Shown piece after piece: positions 1 to 13,721 of a DNA stretch of 64,000 bases. Both the position numbers and the translations under genes were made by a program. Below the pieces are notes generated by a model, which saw only the letters and a program-made list of their open reading frames with translations, ran no database searches and was not told where the DNA came from. Source of the stretch: Cacajao melanocephalus (lineage: Eukaryota; Chordata; Mammalia; Primates; Pitheciidae); the NCBI GenBank assembly GCA_963573385.1, contig CAUYLG010062930.1, positions 1 through 64,000 on the forward strand. Direction: 5' to 3'. Within the stretch, counting starts at the first letter, position 1; each line of letters starts with the position of its first letter.

Positions 1-202
<202 letters not shown>

Positions 203-1338
203 TCAGTAGGTCTGGGTTGGGGCTGGAAATAATGCAGTTCTGACAAGTTCTCAGGTACTGCTGCTGATGCTTAGAGACATTTTGAGTTACATTCACTCTG
301 TTGTTAGTGAGAAGTAAAGCCTGGAGGGGTAGATTAGAGGACTTTCAGATAAAAAGAAGGGTATGGTGGGATATATAGACTTTGGAAATCTGAAAGATAG
401 TGGTGAAAATGGGAGATATTTGAGTCTGATAACAAAGATATCAGAAATTTCCAGTAGTTGACAACGTCCAGAGAGAGTAGCTATGGGTTGAGGATGCATA
501 GCCAAAGTAACCTGTGGAGGAAGTCATAACATGGAGGTGGTCAAAGACCTGAAATGCACAAACATTGCATAAAAGTATTTAATATCCAAATGGAAAATTT
601 AAAGATGTAAGTGAAGAGGAAGAATGTAAAATGGAATGTGTGGTACCATTCCAATTTTATTAAAATGTGTAGAAAAAAGACCAAAAAAAGGACAATGTTT
701 ATAATATTCATATGGTTGAGTTTTATTACTTCATTTTTTACATTTTCAGAATTTTGTTATCATGTATTCCTTTATGATTAGGAAACAACTTTTCTTATTT
801 TGAACCTCCTCAGCTTTGAACATTTCCATCTGGTGAAATTATCTCCTCTTATCCCATTTCATACTTATTTCTCTTTGACCTCTTTACTTGCGCTAAAAGT
901 ATGGAAATCAACAAAATCAAAACAACCAAAATTAAGAACAAGCAAAGGAAAACAAAAAGAAGAGGAAGAAAGAATCTCAAGAAAAAAATAATTTAGTTGG
1001 TACTGACACCCACAGGAAGGAATCATGGGTATTAGCCTTACAATCATTCCATATATTTGGAGGTTGTAATGACCTGCCTGGAGGAGCTAAAATGTTCAGG
1101 ACTGGTGACCTCATCAACTGGTCAGACAGGGAAGTCTAGTCCTAATCTCTTACACTTCATCTCTTGTGTCATGGAGTTCAGACAGGTGTTGACTGGCTCT
1201 CAACTTTTCTTGTTCAGAATTATACGTACCATGCACCGGGACAAAGGGTGTTTTAAAAAAAAAAATCATATGTACTTATTCCTCTTTGAACTACATCCCT
1301 CCCTCATACAATATTACTCAAAAAAGTTAATAAAAAGT

Positions 1339-1801
<463 letters not shown>

Positions 1802-1973
1802 TAGTTATTAAAATTATTTTTAAAGCTGACTTGACAATCTAAGCCCTCATTATTAACAAGATTTATTTTTGGCACAAAATTCCAAAAATTAAAGTATAGG
1901 CAAATAAACTTTTAGGATTCAACCCATTTTATCCAGGATAGCCCTTGTAGAATAAAAAAAAATTATTCTCTCT

Positions 1974-2443
<470 letters not shown>

Positions 2444-3289
2444 TTATCTCGTTGGAATGTATACCAACTGACAGTGGTATTTGCCAGGAAGAATTTCTGG
2501 CTCATTTCCCTAAAGGAATGAGATAATACAGGACTTTAGTGTATGCATCCCTTCATTTCAAATAGGAACAATTCTGAATCTTTTATCAAGGCCTTATAAT
2601 TTTTTACCTACAGAGAAGTAGATGAAATGAATTGACTAAGTAAACATTCAGAGGTTTAATCCTGTCTGGTTTCAAAATCAGGAATATGAATACAAATATC
2701 CAAATTTTTATTTTATAAAAATCCATTATTATGGAAGAAGATAATTAAACTGTATACGACTACAGCAGAATACACAGGATATATTGAATTGTAATTATCA
2801 CCCTGAACATTGATGGGATTAGAAAAGACTAGAATCTTGATATTTCAATTACACTGACTACCATGTAGCTATTTTTTAGAATGTTTTTTCGTCTCTGATA
2901 ATAAAGTGTGAATTAAAAGAACCATTCCAAAGACTAGGAAATGGCGATCCTGAATGATTTGGCAAGGTAAGACAGTAAGTGAGAGAGTGGAATCAGAAAC
3001 TCGTTTTCCTAATTGTCAGCTTAGTACTTCTTATTCTAGACTGTATTATCTGTGCTGCCGCAAGGCAAACCATATCATTGCCTTTCCCATTTTAGAAATA
3101 GGTCGTATAGGAGTTTTCTTTGTGGTCTGATGGCAAGAGACACCTATTATTTAAGAAATGCCAACAGCTGATCATTGATGACAAAATATTTTTACATGTC
3201 CCTATGGATTAAAGTTGTCCATCACTTCTTCAAATAATCATCACGTTTCTAAGTTTGGTAAGAAAATCAGAAATGACTGAATGTTAAAG

Positions 3290-3425
3290 AGAAAGGGGCC
3301 TTAGATACTGTTTTTCCTATCACCTCAGTGGGAAAACTAAAGCCCAAAGAGTCATATTGGGAGTTGGTGGGAGACTCCTGACTTCTTGTCCAGGGCTATT
3401 CATAGCACACAGCACTGTCTCTGTG
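3290..3425 (-). repeat. Possible MIR remnant
   Basis: Weak similarity to the reverse of the MIR core: a 'cctcag..gaaaactaaagcccaaagagtc' pattern followed by a 'gactcctgacttcttgtccag' pattern. Low certainty. Confidence 0.4.
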
Positions 3426-3804
3426 GATGAGGATTCTGAATCCATGGCGTAGCTGAGACTGTGCATGGCACCTTCAGTCCTGTTCAATGTATCAGTGTGG
3501 GGAGTTTGTGTGCCATTTTATCCCTTTATTTTTGTTATCTATTTTGTGTTCAATACTTTTTGTTGGTGCCTGATGTTTTTGATAGAAAAAGCAAGCAAGA
3601 CAGTAAGCAGCAAATGTGAGTTAAACATTTTCTTAAGAATGTGTGAAGGAAGGCTGTTTGGAATTTAGAAAAGTTGCGATTTTTGATGGAGAGAAAACCA
3701 AGAAAGAGATGAATGATGACTGAGGGAGTAGACAACCTCCTACTGCCAGGGCCTCTACTGAACTGCTAAGAGGTTACCTGACTCTTCTGAACAATCCTTC
3801 AGGT

Positions 3805-3955
3805 TAGGGGCCAGCTGTTAACTTTATTTTATACCGGAGAAGAAACTGAGGCTCAGATAAAGTTCTGTTATTTATCACAGAGGTACACAAACTGGTAACA
3901 CATAGAGCCAGTTCCAACCATGTCTGGCTACAAAGCCTGTGCACTTTAACTTCTG
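3805..3955 (-). repeat. MIR remnant, antisense
   Basis: Contains GAAGAAACTGAGGCTCAGA and, downstream, an 'agagccagttccaaccatgtctggctacaaagcctgtgc' pattern. This matches the reverse of the MIR core and its tRNA-related part. Confidence 0.68.
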
Positions 3956-5059
3956 CAGAGAGTATGTGCGAGGTGAACCAATGAAAATAACAATAACTAA
4001 AGTGCAATACTAAGAATAATCATAATGATGGTTAACACAATGCTTTACATGTGTGATCGCTTTGAACAGGATTAAGAGAAAACATGAATAGGCCTGGCAG
4101 GGAGTCTTTCTACTCTTCATTAGTAAAACAGGAGAAGACATATACAGTACTTAGGATTTCCATTGGCTTACTTTGTTTTCTGAAAAATAACTGAAAGTCT
4201 CAATTTGTTTTGTTTTGTTGCATTTATCAGATTATAATGGATATGGGTGGATGGGTTGGTGTGGGATTGTGTGAAATCAAACCTGATATATTCAGAAAGA
4301 TTCTTTCTGTGGATACATATGCCTTTTGGGTTCGATATTCAATTTTGCAATTAGTGATCACTGTTTATTTACTGAATGGGAGTTTTTAATCTGTACTTTT
4401 TTCCTTTTGAAGCTGAACGTCACATACTCCTGTATTGCCCTAGGCGAATTCATGAAATATGTTGTCCTCTATATGAAAAAGCAAGTTTGTCTTCTGCAGA
4501 AAATCAGTAACCATTCATTTGTACACATAAATACCCCCCAAATCAATCTCTGATGACTGATCTGATATTAGTCTGTAATTCTAGTTTTAGCATTAGGCTC
4601 ACTCCTCAGATTTGGGAGATTTCCAATTCTATAGTAATGTGTAACATAAGGGTGGTGTCAATTTATAAATAATCAATATCTTCTAATGGATTAATGCTCA
4701 TTTGCAATGATCACTTCCATACAATTTTAGGTAAAGATGTTATTCAGAATTGGATTATCTGTATTTAAAAATGTCATTCTAATGTGCAACTCTCTAAAAC
4801 TGTTACTACAAAGAACTATTTTGCCACTCAGCCTAAAAATGAAAGCTTTCACCCAAATTACGCATCTTAATAGCCACATTTTAATCTACGTTATTTTAAA
4901 CTAATTTGAAAGAATCCACTTCTAGATGTCAGACAAGAGTTGAAATTGGGACAGCAGTTTGAAGGGGCTAATTTAAAAACCCACTTTCCTACTTGGAGAC
5001 ACCTCAAGAATTTCCAGGCTCACAAGGTGGGTGAAGCAAGGAAAGATTTTAAGAGCTCA

Positions 5060-5610
5060 ACAGTGCCGTTCTTTGCTAGCCCCAACTAGTGCAGGCCGAG
5101 TCGGCTGCGGCAAGGGCTGCGAAGAGTTAACGAGGGACCGAGCCCCCCGCGCCGCGGGCTCCCCGCGTGCTCCCTCCGCCCTCCCGTCCCCACCCTCTCG
5201 TTTTGGCAAGGGATTAAAGTGCTCCCCCCTGTGGCAGCAGTGACCCAGAAATGAGTTTGATTCACACAGTCCTTCCTCCATAACAAGCCAAACGCCAGAC
5301 CGAGAGTGCCTCCGTGCGCGAGTGCCGGGTGTGTGCGCGCCGGCGAGAGCAGGGGCCCGCCCGGCTCCCCGCCCGCCTGCCCGCCTGCCCGCCTGCCCGC
5401 TGCGGCCCGAACTCATGCAGCTCCGAGCTAGCGAGCGGCGCCTAGCCCAGCGCCTCGGCCGAACCCCACCGCAGCAGGTACGCGCGCGAGCCGCGGGGGG
5501 CGCGCGGGGTGGGCGCGCCGCGCGAGTGTCCGCGCGTGTTCGCGCGTGGGTCCGTGTGCGCGTCCGGGTTCCGCGGCGGCGGCGGCGGCTTCAGGACGAG
5601 CCGAGAGGCT
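5060..5610. promoter_or_regulatory. CpG island, upstream block
   Basis: GC content rises sharply from about 5,060, with dense CpG (CGCGCGCGAGCCGCGGGG, GGGCGCGCCGCGCG) and a GGC trinucleotide run near 5573-5588. Such islands mark broad, TATA-less promoters. A CAG/gtacgc donor at 5477/5478 lies inside it and would end a non-coding first exon of JADE1. The block also has a four-copy 8-bp tandem repeat (GCCCGCCT) at about 5371-5400. Confidence 0.85.
5290..5477 (+). other. JADE1: Candidate JADE1 non-coding first exon (5' UTR)
   Basis: The inference rests on the donor CCGCAGCAG/gtacgc at 5477/5478 within the CpG island. The 5' end is a guess, because no TATA box or clear initiator fixes it. The exon would splice to the acceptor at 27137/27138. 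Other donors exist nearby (5879/gtaagt, 5977/gtgaat, 8503/gtatgt), so alternative first exons are likely. Confidence 0.5.
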
Positions 5611-5699
5611 CAGCCATATTTGATGGTTTTGTTGCTTTGCTCGGGAGTTCTCGGGAGTAATTTAATGCCGAAGGTCGCTGCCTAGTGGAAATAATATAG

Positions 5700-5729
5700 T
5701 ACGTCATTAATATGGCGCCAAAAGATTGG
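5700..5729. promoter_or_regulatory. Compact CRE / YY1 / E2F / inverted CCAAT cluster
   Basis: Within 30 bp there is a half-CRE TACGTCA (5700-5706), an ATATGGCGCC YY1-like motif, an E2F-type site GGCGCCAAAA (5714-5723, TTTTGGCGCC on the other strand) and an inverted CCAAT box ATTGG (5725-5729). It sits in an AT-richer gap between the two GC-rich blocks. The motifs are seen directly; use as a core promoter is inferred. Confidence 0.5.
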
Positions 5730-6038
5730 GTTCTCGATATGTAGCGAGGAGGGAGGGACGCAGCCGCCGAGCGCAGCGTTACTATCCCACCAGTAACTTG
5801 GGCATTGCTGGGGCGGGGGCCAGAGGAGGAGGAGGAGAGGATGATTTTTGGATCCTGAGAATTGATCTATGTTGGATCAGTAAGTTTTATTACGTTTTTT
5901 ATTTTTTTCAAATTTGGGGGGCTGAAGACTTAGAGCTATTTCTTCTTCTGGATTTGCGAAGAACATGCGGTTTTCAGGTGAATCATCAATTAAACGCATT
6001 CAGGAGCAGAAGCCCCGTTTCAGTTGGCTTTAGTTTAT

Positions 6039-6043
<5 letters not shown>

Positions 6044-6073
<30 letters not shown>
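6044..6073. repeat. T30 homopolymer tract
   Basis: Thirty consecutive T residues with no Alu body on either side, inside the promoter region. It may be a poly(A) scar or a nucleosome-excluding tract. Confidence 0.9.
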
Positions 6074-6077
<4 letters not shown>

Positions 6078-6829
6078 AGCCAAAGTGCATTAGGCTGCAT
6101 GAAAGTGGAAAGCATAGTAGCAACTTGGTAGACAGATGGCAAGGGCAGAACGCAGGTTCGGGTACATACATGAATCCAGAGTGTGTGAGACCGTGTGTGT
6201 GGTGGCACTGTATTTGTCCAAACATAGGTGTGTGTAGGTACATCTGTGTGTGGTAGCCGCAGCCCTGGCTCCTGTCAGCGCGTCACCACATGTCCAAAAT
6301 ATTCATTGCATCAATTCAAGGGCAGTGAGAGGGGGCTGGGGGGTAGAGGGACAGCTTGGCAATTAGATTCTTCCGAATTGGGCTTCCAGTGGTCAGACCT
6401 TTTACTTACAGCGCGACTGCTTGTAAAGTGTAAAACCCTTTCATCGATGAAATGGGGTAGGAGTTGGCATTGGTAGAGCAAAGTACCGATTAATCACGAA
6501 CTTAAAGCGGATTGCAGATTGCAACCTTTGGCACCGTCTGCAAATTGTGGGGGAGGGGTCTCTTGGTCTCCTTGCTTCCTTAAATGAATGTGCAGTTGCA
6601 GTGTGTACCCCGGGACTGCAAGTTGCAGAGCCCTTCAGTGCACGTGTCTTGTGCCTGTGAGTGTGTGTTTGCGAGTTGGGGGCTGTTGTTCGGTAGCCAG
6701 CAGGCTTTCCGGGTTGCTCGGCATTGGTTTGCAAATGCGGGAGAGGGATGGAATGTGGAATGTTGACCGGGGAACCGAATCCTGTCGGAACAGTCCCATT
6801 TGCTGGAGAAATTCGATCCCTTCCACCTC

Positions 6830-8460
6830 CTTCCCGCTCCCCCCCGCCCGCCTTCGGGCAGGAGGCGGGGCTGAGGACGCGGCTGCTGCTCAAAGTGGCG
6901 GAGCGCGGCGGCCGGAGGCAGGTGCACGGCACCCGCCAGTGGGGGTGCCTCAACTTCCGCGGGCGTTTAAATAGCAGCCTCTCTCCCCTCCCACCGGTAA
7001 TAGGTGACCTGGCGGCCGAGGGCGGCGGGGGGAGGGAACTGGGGGAGACTCCGGAGCTAGCCTCCGCGGCACGTGGGCAGGTGCTGTGTGGCCCCGGGGC
7101 CAACTTTTGTAGCCCGCCTCTGGCGTTTGAGGAGAGGCGGCCCAGTGTGGAAATGGGGGCGGGCGGCAGCCGAGGTGCTGCTTCTCAGCCGCGGCCGGAG
7201 CGTCACCTAACGGTCCCAGCTACGCCGCCCGGGCCGGGGTGGGGGGGGTTGCGGGGGCGGGGACGCACAGCCCGTCGCGCCCGCCCCGCACAAAGCCCGC
7301 GGCGCGGGGGTGGTGCCGCGCCCCCGCCCCGGGAACGGCCCGAAGCCCTACGCGTCCTCGCGCCGGTTCCGGCGGGCGGCCGCAGGCGTTTGTTTGTTGG
7401 TTCCGCGCCGCCTTCCTCGCCGGATGGCTTCCTGTGACAGAGGTGATACACAGTTTCCAGAACTGTCTGGGGGCGGGAGCGGGAGCGGGAGCGGGAGCCG
7501 AGCCCGCTCGGAGCTCCTCGCCGCCGCCGCCGCCGCTCCCATCTTAAAACCGTTTCTCGCCGGCGCGCCCGCCCCAGCCCGAAGGTGCCGCCCCGGAGGG
7601 ACTCGGGGAGGGGGACGTCGCAGCCGTTTCCAGCGGCGCAAGTGGCTTCTGGACGCGAGGGAGCGTTTGATTTGCAACTGGGGCCGAGCGGATTGGTGCA
7701 GCTGGCGGCGGCGGGGCGGGAGGAGCGGCGGCGGCGGGGGGTGGCCACTTTCAAATGGAGAGGGCGGCGGCGGCGGGGACGCCGCTGCGGAGGGAGTGGG
7801 GCTTGGTTGCGCCACGAGAAGGTGTCATCACTGCACCGGGGCTAATTCCGGCGGAGGTGCCGGGAGTTACTTTCCCCTCCTCCCGCGCTGTTGTTTCTGT
7901 CGCCTCGGGAGGAGGAGGAGGAGGAATGGGAGAGAGGGAGGGGGCAGCGCCTCGCGGAGCCGCGGCCCTGCGCATTCCCCGGCGGGCGGCGGGAGCCGCG
8001 CGGAGCGTTCGCCGCTGCGGGGCGGCGGCCCAGCTCCCCCCACCCTGAGGCGCCCCCCTTGCTGGGATCGTCAGCCTTCTCAGCCCTCCTCCTCACTGCA
8101 CTCCGCCACCCTTCCACCCAGGGCTCCTCATCCTCGAGTCCTCAACATGGGTTCTGCGCGTCCCAGGTCTCCCCCCACCGCGGGCTCTCCCCGCCCCAGG
8201 CTCCCCTGGCCCTGAGTTGCCCACCCCAAGCACGCGGGGGCGGCCGCAGTCCCGGCGCCGGTGAATGCAGACAGCAAACAAAAAAGCGGGCGATTTAAAC
8301 GTGCCTTCGAAACCCGTTACGAAGGCGTCGTCATCCGGAGACCGTTTAAAAGGAGCTTTAGCTTGCCTTCTAGTAACGAGAAGGCTGGTGCCCTGCCTTG
8401 CTTCGGCAGGGGCGATGGGCTGTCGCCCTCTATTTACCCCGACCTAGAGGGAATTTAAAT
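6830..8460. promoter_or_regulatory. CpG island, main block
   Basis: About 1.6 kb of very GC- and CpG-rich sequence with many GGGCGG-type Sp1 boxes. It includes a CACGTG E-box at 7070-7075, a TTTAAATA TATA-like element near 6966-6973, CGG/GCC runs (for example 7521-7538) and an ATTGG at about 7692. It ends just before the strong donor at 8503. Long open frames here on both strands reflect a shortage of AT-rich stop codons, not coding. Confidence 0.88.
7469..7497 (+). promoter_or_regulatory. G-quadruplex-forming GGGAGC repeat
   Basis: A G5 tract is followed by five further GGG tracts (the last four joined by AGC units) as GGGC then GGGAGC repeats. Loops are 1 to 3 nt, which satisfies the classical intramolecular G4 pattern. 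It lies in the CpG island on the sense strand of JADE1. Confidence 0.7.
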
Positions 8461-8503
8461 TTTCTTTTGTAAAATGACAGCTGCAGTGAATGACCTGAGA
8501 CAG
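8461..8503 (+). other. JADE1: Candidate alternative first exon, 3' part, with uORF start
   Basis: The island ends in a strong donor, CCTGAGACAG/gtatgt, at 8503/8504. The true 5' end is unknown and probably lies further upstream. An ATG at 8474-8476 gives ten codons up to the donor. If the exon joins the acceptor at 27138, this frame reads nine more codons and ends in TGA at 27165-27167, overlapping the JADE1 start codon. That this is a used exon is inference from the donor and its position. Confidence 0.45.
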
Positions 8504-11017
8504 GTATGTTTTTTAGGAAAGTAGGAGAGGATCTGCGGTTTCCATTAATGGGAGTGCTTAGGGGGTTCTTTCCCAAAGGTTTTTATTAGGTGAACTATTT
8601 TTCGTTTTTATAATACCAGCCGTGAAGGCTAGCTCTCTTGCTACTTGTAGCTCAAGGCTAATACCTTTCAAAGCTAATGAACTAGTTTTAAGATACAGAG
8701 AAATTCTCTGAAAGCTGATTTGGGTAGTGACTCACCAGTGGTTAGAGATTTTATAGTGAGTTGCATTTTGATCAAATCACAACTGATCAAGATTTAATCA
8801 CTTCTAGGTGGAGAAAGGAAGCATTCAAAGTACCCATGCTTATACTGACTAAACACTTTTGATGTAATAATGTGTTGTAGGTGAGCAACATATGTGAGTG
8901 GAAATAAATGGGATGTTCTGTGAGTAACACTCTTACCAAGTACATGCAACTCAGAATTTTTATTTTCCTTTTATCCCAAAGATCTTAGACCTGTTTACTT
9001 ATACTTTTAAATCAGATGTTGTGATTGGTATTTTGCTGTCTTAAAGTTTGCATACCTTTATTTGGCATTAGCATTTTAATGTGTAGCATAAGTACAATTT
9101 CAAGCTGTTTTAAGTGTTAGGTTTCCTCATATTTCCTTTCATTCCTATCTAGCAGAGATAATGGGAGTGTCTGAAAGTGAGGTAGAACTTGGAACTTGAT
9201 TCCATCTTTAAGATTACAGACTGCTTTCTAGTAAAAATTGGGTGGTTGCACGTATATTTTAGCTTTAACAAAGGTAGATATGTGTTCATTTAAAAGAAGA
9301 AAAGCCCACCTTCTTAGTTCTTCCCGCTTCACTTCTCACTTCGCGTTTTACTTCTCACTTCCCGTTTTCACAGAAAACTTGACTGGTTTTCTGCCTGTAA
9401 ATCAGTGCTTTGCTTATATTAGTCAGCAAGGTTGAAAGAGTAGATATACAGGGAAAGCAATGAAGAATAAGTTTGAGTGAAACCAGAGGGAGAAAACTTG
9501 CTGGAGTTTAAGGAATTGTCTTTTGTGGCTTAGCCTAGGGGGTTGGGGAAGAAAACTAAACAAACTTGGAGGACTAGGTGAGAGTGAAAGCAGATTTCCA
9601 TTGCCCCTCACCTATAGTAGGCACGTGGTCGATACTGATTTTTGACTTCAAGGAACTGTTAGTGACTTAAAAAGTTATACAAGTAGTGTTACACGTACGT
9701 TTTTGAAAATTAGAAAATACGAGGAAACAAATAGAAAAAGAACACATTGCTACCACCCATAAATGACCAGTGTATTACTTTTCAGATAATTTTCTATGCA
9801 TGTACATGTTTGTTTTAATAAATATGCAACACATGTATATGCCATCTATTAAGGACCTTTTCTCTGTCAGCTAGCTCGATTTTTAATATCATCTATTACT
9901 GGGCATGTTCAGATTTCCCCATTTAGCCCCAGCATATAATAAAGTAGCTTCATCTTAACCACTGTCTAAAAAAGGACCATTTATTGCATTTGGTTGTTTC
10001 CCTTAAATAGATTTTAATCTTAAATAACTTTTTGACAGAGTATCTGACACCGAGGAGGCAAGCCTTTGGAAATAAAGTTACCTGGATTTTTAAAAAGCAG
10101 GAAATCAAAATAGTATTTAGAATAGTATTTATTATAATTTGGAAATTTCAGATTTGGAGATCATCTGTTAGAGAAATGCTTTAAGGAAATTTGCTTGCCT
10201 CATGTTACTTTTCCACAGACTTGTTGGAAAAAGATTTATCAGATGTTTGTGTTTCGGTACTGAGGTGGTTGGAACTGTAAACATCAAGATATGAAACACG
10301 GATTACATCCTGTCTCTTTAGGGTTTGGTCAGAATGAAGAGGAGGCATAGGAACCTGTCACAGTTCTGCTTTTGTCTTTACCTTCTTGTTTGTGAAGCTC
10401 TTCCCTGTTGTTTTTTATTATGGGGCACCTGTTAAAGCATTACAGCTAATGGTCTGTCAGAATTTGCATTATACAACTGGTTGTCCCGTGAGGTTTATAA
10501 AACAGGTATCTTGTGGAGGGAAATGTGACATTTTAGGGAACACACTTTGCTTTTTATCTGGGTTGGCGTTAACAAATTTAACTTGACTTTTAAAACAGTG
10601 AAAGTTACATCACGTTTAAACTTTTTTCCTCCCTTGTACAAGCCTTTAACTTAGAGAATTGGCACCATATTCAACAGTACATTTTTTTTCTTTAAATGAA
10701 GGGTGGGTTTGCTTGGAGTTTCTAGTTTCTTAGAAGTTATCAGCAATCTTAATTAGGAAAGTATTTTAATTCCTGCGACAGGTAAGTTGTATCCTAAGAA
10801 GTCCTAGTGTTAAATCTATTTTTTCCATTTTAAAGTCCTTGCAGCACTTTATATGATTATGTATTTAAAATCTGAACAATTACTATGTTTATTCTTTTCA
10901 TCTTTGTGGAATGCAATCTCAGAAAGTTGAGATTTAATTGAGTCTAGTCCTTTGCCTAGCATATTTTTTATGTGAAAACTTTGGTTTGCGATCATGAGGG
11001 TGTATGCATTATTTTGA

Positions 11018-11397
<380 letters not shown>

Positions 11398-11872
11398 TGG
11401 AGGGCCTTTTTAATTACACATAGAAGTGACAATTTGTAAGTTTAAAGTTGAGTGTCATGGAATAGAATGGAAGAAATTGATGCTAAACTCTGGCTATGAT
11501 TAACTCTGGCTATGATGGGGTATTTTCTAGCCCAGGACCTAATGATTATTAAGGATCTTTTCTTTACTTCAAAGCACAACCATAAAGATTACCGGACTTG
11601 GAATGGAAAGTCTTTGTCACCAGGAAAGGGGCCATGTAGTTTACTTTTAATCTCTTAGACCTGTAGTATATGGTGTACACGCAACAAACACTCAGTGACC
11701 AAGTTTTGGTTAGTCTAAAACAAATTCATTATTTACTTTTTGCCTTTGGTTCTTCAGATAGAGGCAAGACATAATGTGATTGAGAGCAGTTGAAGAAAGT
11801 TAATTTTTGAAACCTTAGATTCTTTTGGGCTTATTTGTTGAGGGATGTAAACTACAGTTTTCTCTCTCTCTC

Positions 11873-12352
<480 letters not shown>

Positions 12353-12635
12353 TTTTCTTTTTTTTTTTTTGAGACAAAGTCTCCCTCTGTCTCCCTGGCT
12401 GGAGTGCAGTGGTGTGACCTCAGCGCACTGCAACCTCTGCCTCACGGGTTCAAATGATTCTCCTGCCTCAGCCTCCTGAGTAGCTGGGACTACAGGTATG
12501 TGTCACCATGCCCTGCTAATTTTTAGTAGAGATGGGGTTTCACCGTGTTAGCCAGGATGGTGTCGATGTCCTGACCTTGTGATCCATCAGCTTGCAGAGT
12601 TCTGGGATTACAGGTGTGAGCCACTGTGCCTGGCT
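12353..12635 (-). repeat. Alu, antisense, in three-Alu cluster
   Basis: A T tract and GAGACAAAGTCTCCCTCTG lead through to GAGCCACTGTGCCTGGC. It adjoins the previous copy directly. Confidence 0.94.
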
Positions 12636-12684
12636 AGTTTTCTGTTACTTCAAAAGCACTCACAATTGGCATCTATCTGCCTGT

Positions 12685-12828
12685 CTATGTTTTTTGTTAG
12701 AAAGATGAGGTTTCAGTATGTTGCTCAGGTTATCCAGGCTAGTCTTGAACTTAGGAGTTCCAGCAGTCCTCCCGCCTTGGCCTCTGGAGTAGCTGAGATT
12801 ACAGGTGTGCACCACCATGGCTGGTGGC
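12685..12828 (-). repeat. Old Alu monomer (FLAM/AluJ-like), antisense
   Basis: A diverged single arm: a 'gatgaggtttcagtatgttgctcagg' pattern through GATTACAGGTGTGCACCACC. Confidence 0.7.
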
Positions 12829-13103
12829 GGTAATATTTTAAACTATTGAACATTTAGTGTCTCCTGTGCAGATTTTGTTAATTTGAGAATTCATGGCATC
12901 TTCCATGAGAGTTTATAAGCAGTTATTTTAAGTGAAGATTTCAGTGGTGCGGGTCCACACTGAGAAATAAAATGATCATTTTTTTTTTTCACTTCTTACA
13001 CCAGGGTAAGGAATAAGAAATAACAATGTTATTAGCAAGGTGCTTGAAGTTGAACTTCATAGCTTGCTTTAATTTAGCACAAAGTACACTAAATACAATT
13101 TAA

Positions 13104-13163
13104 TTTTTTTTTTTTTTTTTTTTGAGACAGAGTCTTACTCTGTCACCCTGGCTGGAGTGCTGG
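13104..13163 (-). repeat. Severely 5'-truncated Alu (about 40 bp plus T tract)
   Basis: A T tract and GAGACAGAGTCTTACTCTGT run to GGCTGGAGTGCTGGAG, then stop abruptly in unique sequence. Only the last ~40 bp of the element is present. Confidence 0.8.
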
Positions 13164-13283
13164 AGAAAAAGTCACTGGTTTCACTGTGGCCTTTTTTAAG
13201 TTGATGAGAGTCCCCTCAGCGCCCTCCCTGACCTTTTCTTCCTTTTGATTATTGCCTGTTCTAGTTAGGGACTTACTTATTAA

Positions 13284-13568
13284 TTTTTTTTTTTAGACGG
13301 TCTCTCTCTGTCACCCAGGATGGAGTGCAGTAACACAATCTCCCCTCACTGTCCGTCTCCTGGATTCAAGCAATTCTCATGTCTCAGCCTCCCAAGTAGC
13401 TGGGATTACAGGCGCTTGCCACCACAACTGGCTAATTTTTGTATTTTTAGTAGCGATGGGGTTTTGCCATCTTCGCCAGGCTGGTCTCAAACTCTTGACC
13501 TCAGGTGATCCACCTGCCTTGGCCTCCCAAAGTGCTGGGATTACAAGTGTGAGCCACCGTGCCTGGAC
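13284..13568 (-). repeat. Alu, antisense
   Basis: A T tract and AGACGGTCTCTCTCTGTCACC run to GAGCCACCGTGCCTGG. Confidence 0.93.
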
Positions 13569-13721
13569 ATAGTTAGGGGCTTCTTAAGGAGTGATTGTGT
13601 CTGATCCTTAATTTTGTAAGGTTTTGAGTACCTGCCCAGGACCTGGTAATTGATTCACATTGAACTAAACACACATAGTGGTAGTTTATAAACATACTAC
13701 TAGTCTGTTGAGGTATAGGAG

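Noticed and set aside
6441..7103. 220-codon minus-strand frame over the island
   Set aside because: Same cause: few stop codons in GC-rich sequence. No recognisable protein and no conserved start context.
7310..8215. 301-codon + strand open frame in the CpG island
   Set aside because: Composed of Gly/Arg/Pro/Ala runs in GC-rich DNA where stops are rare, with similar long frames on the other strand. No domain and no fit to a spliced gene.
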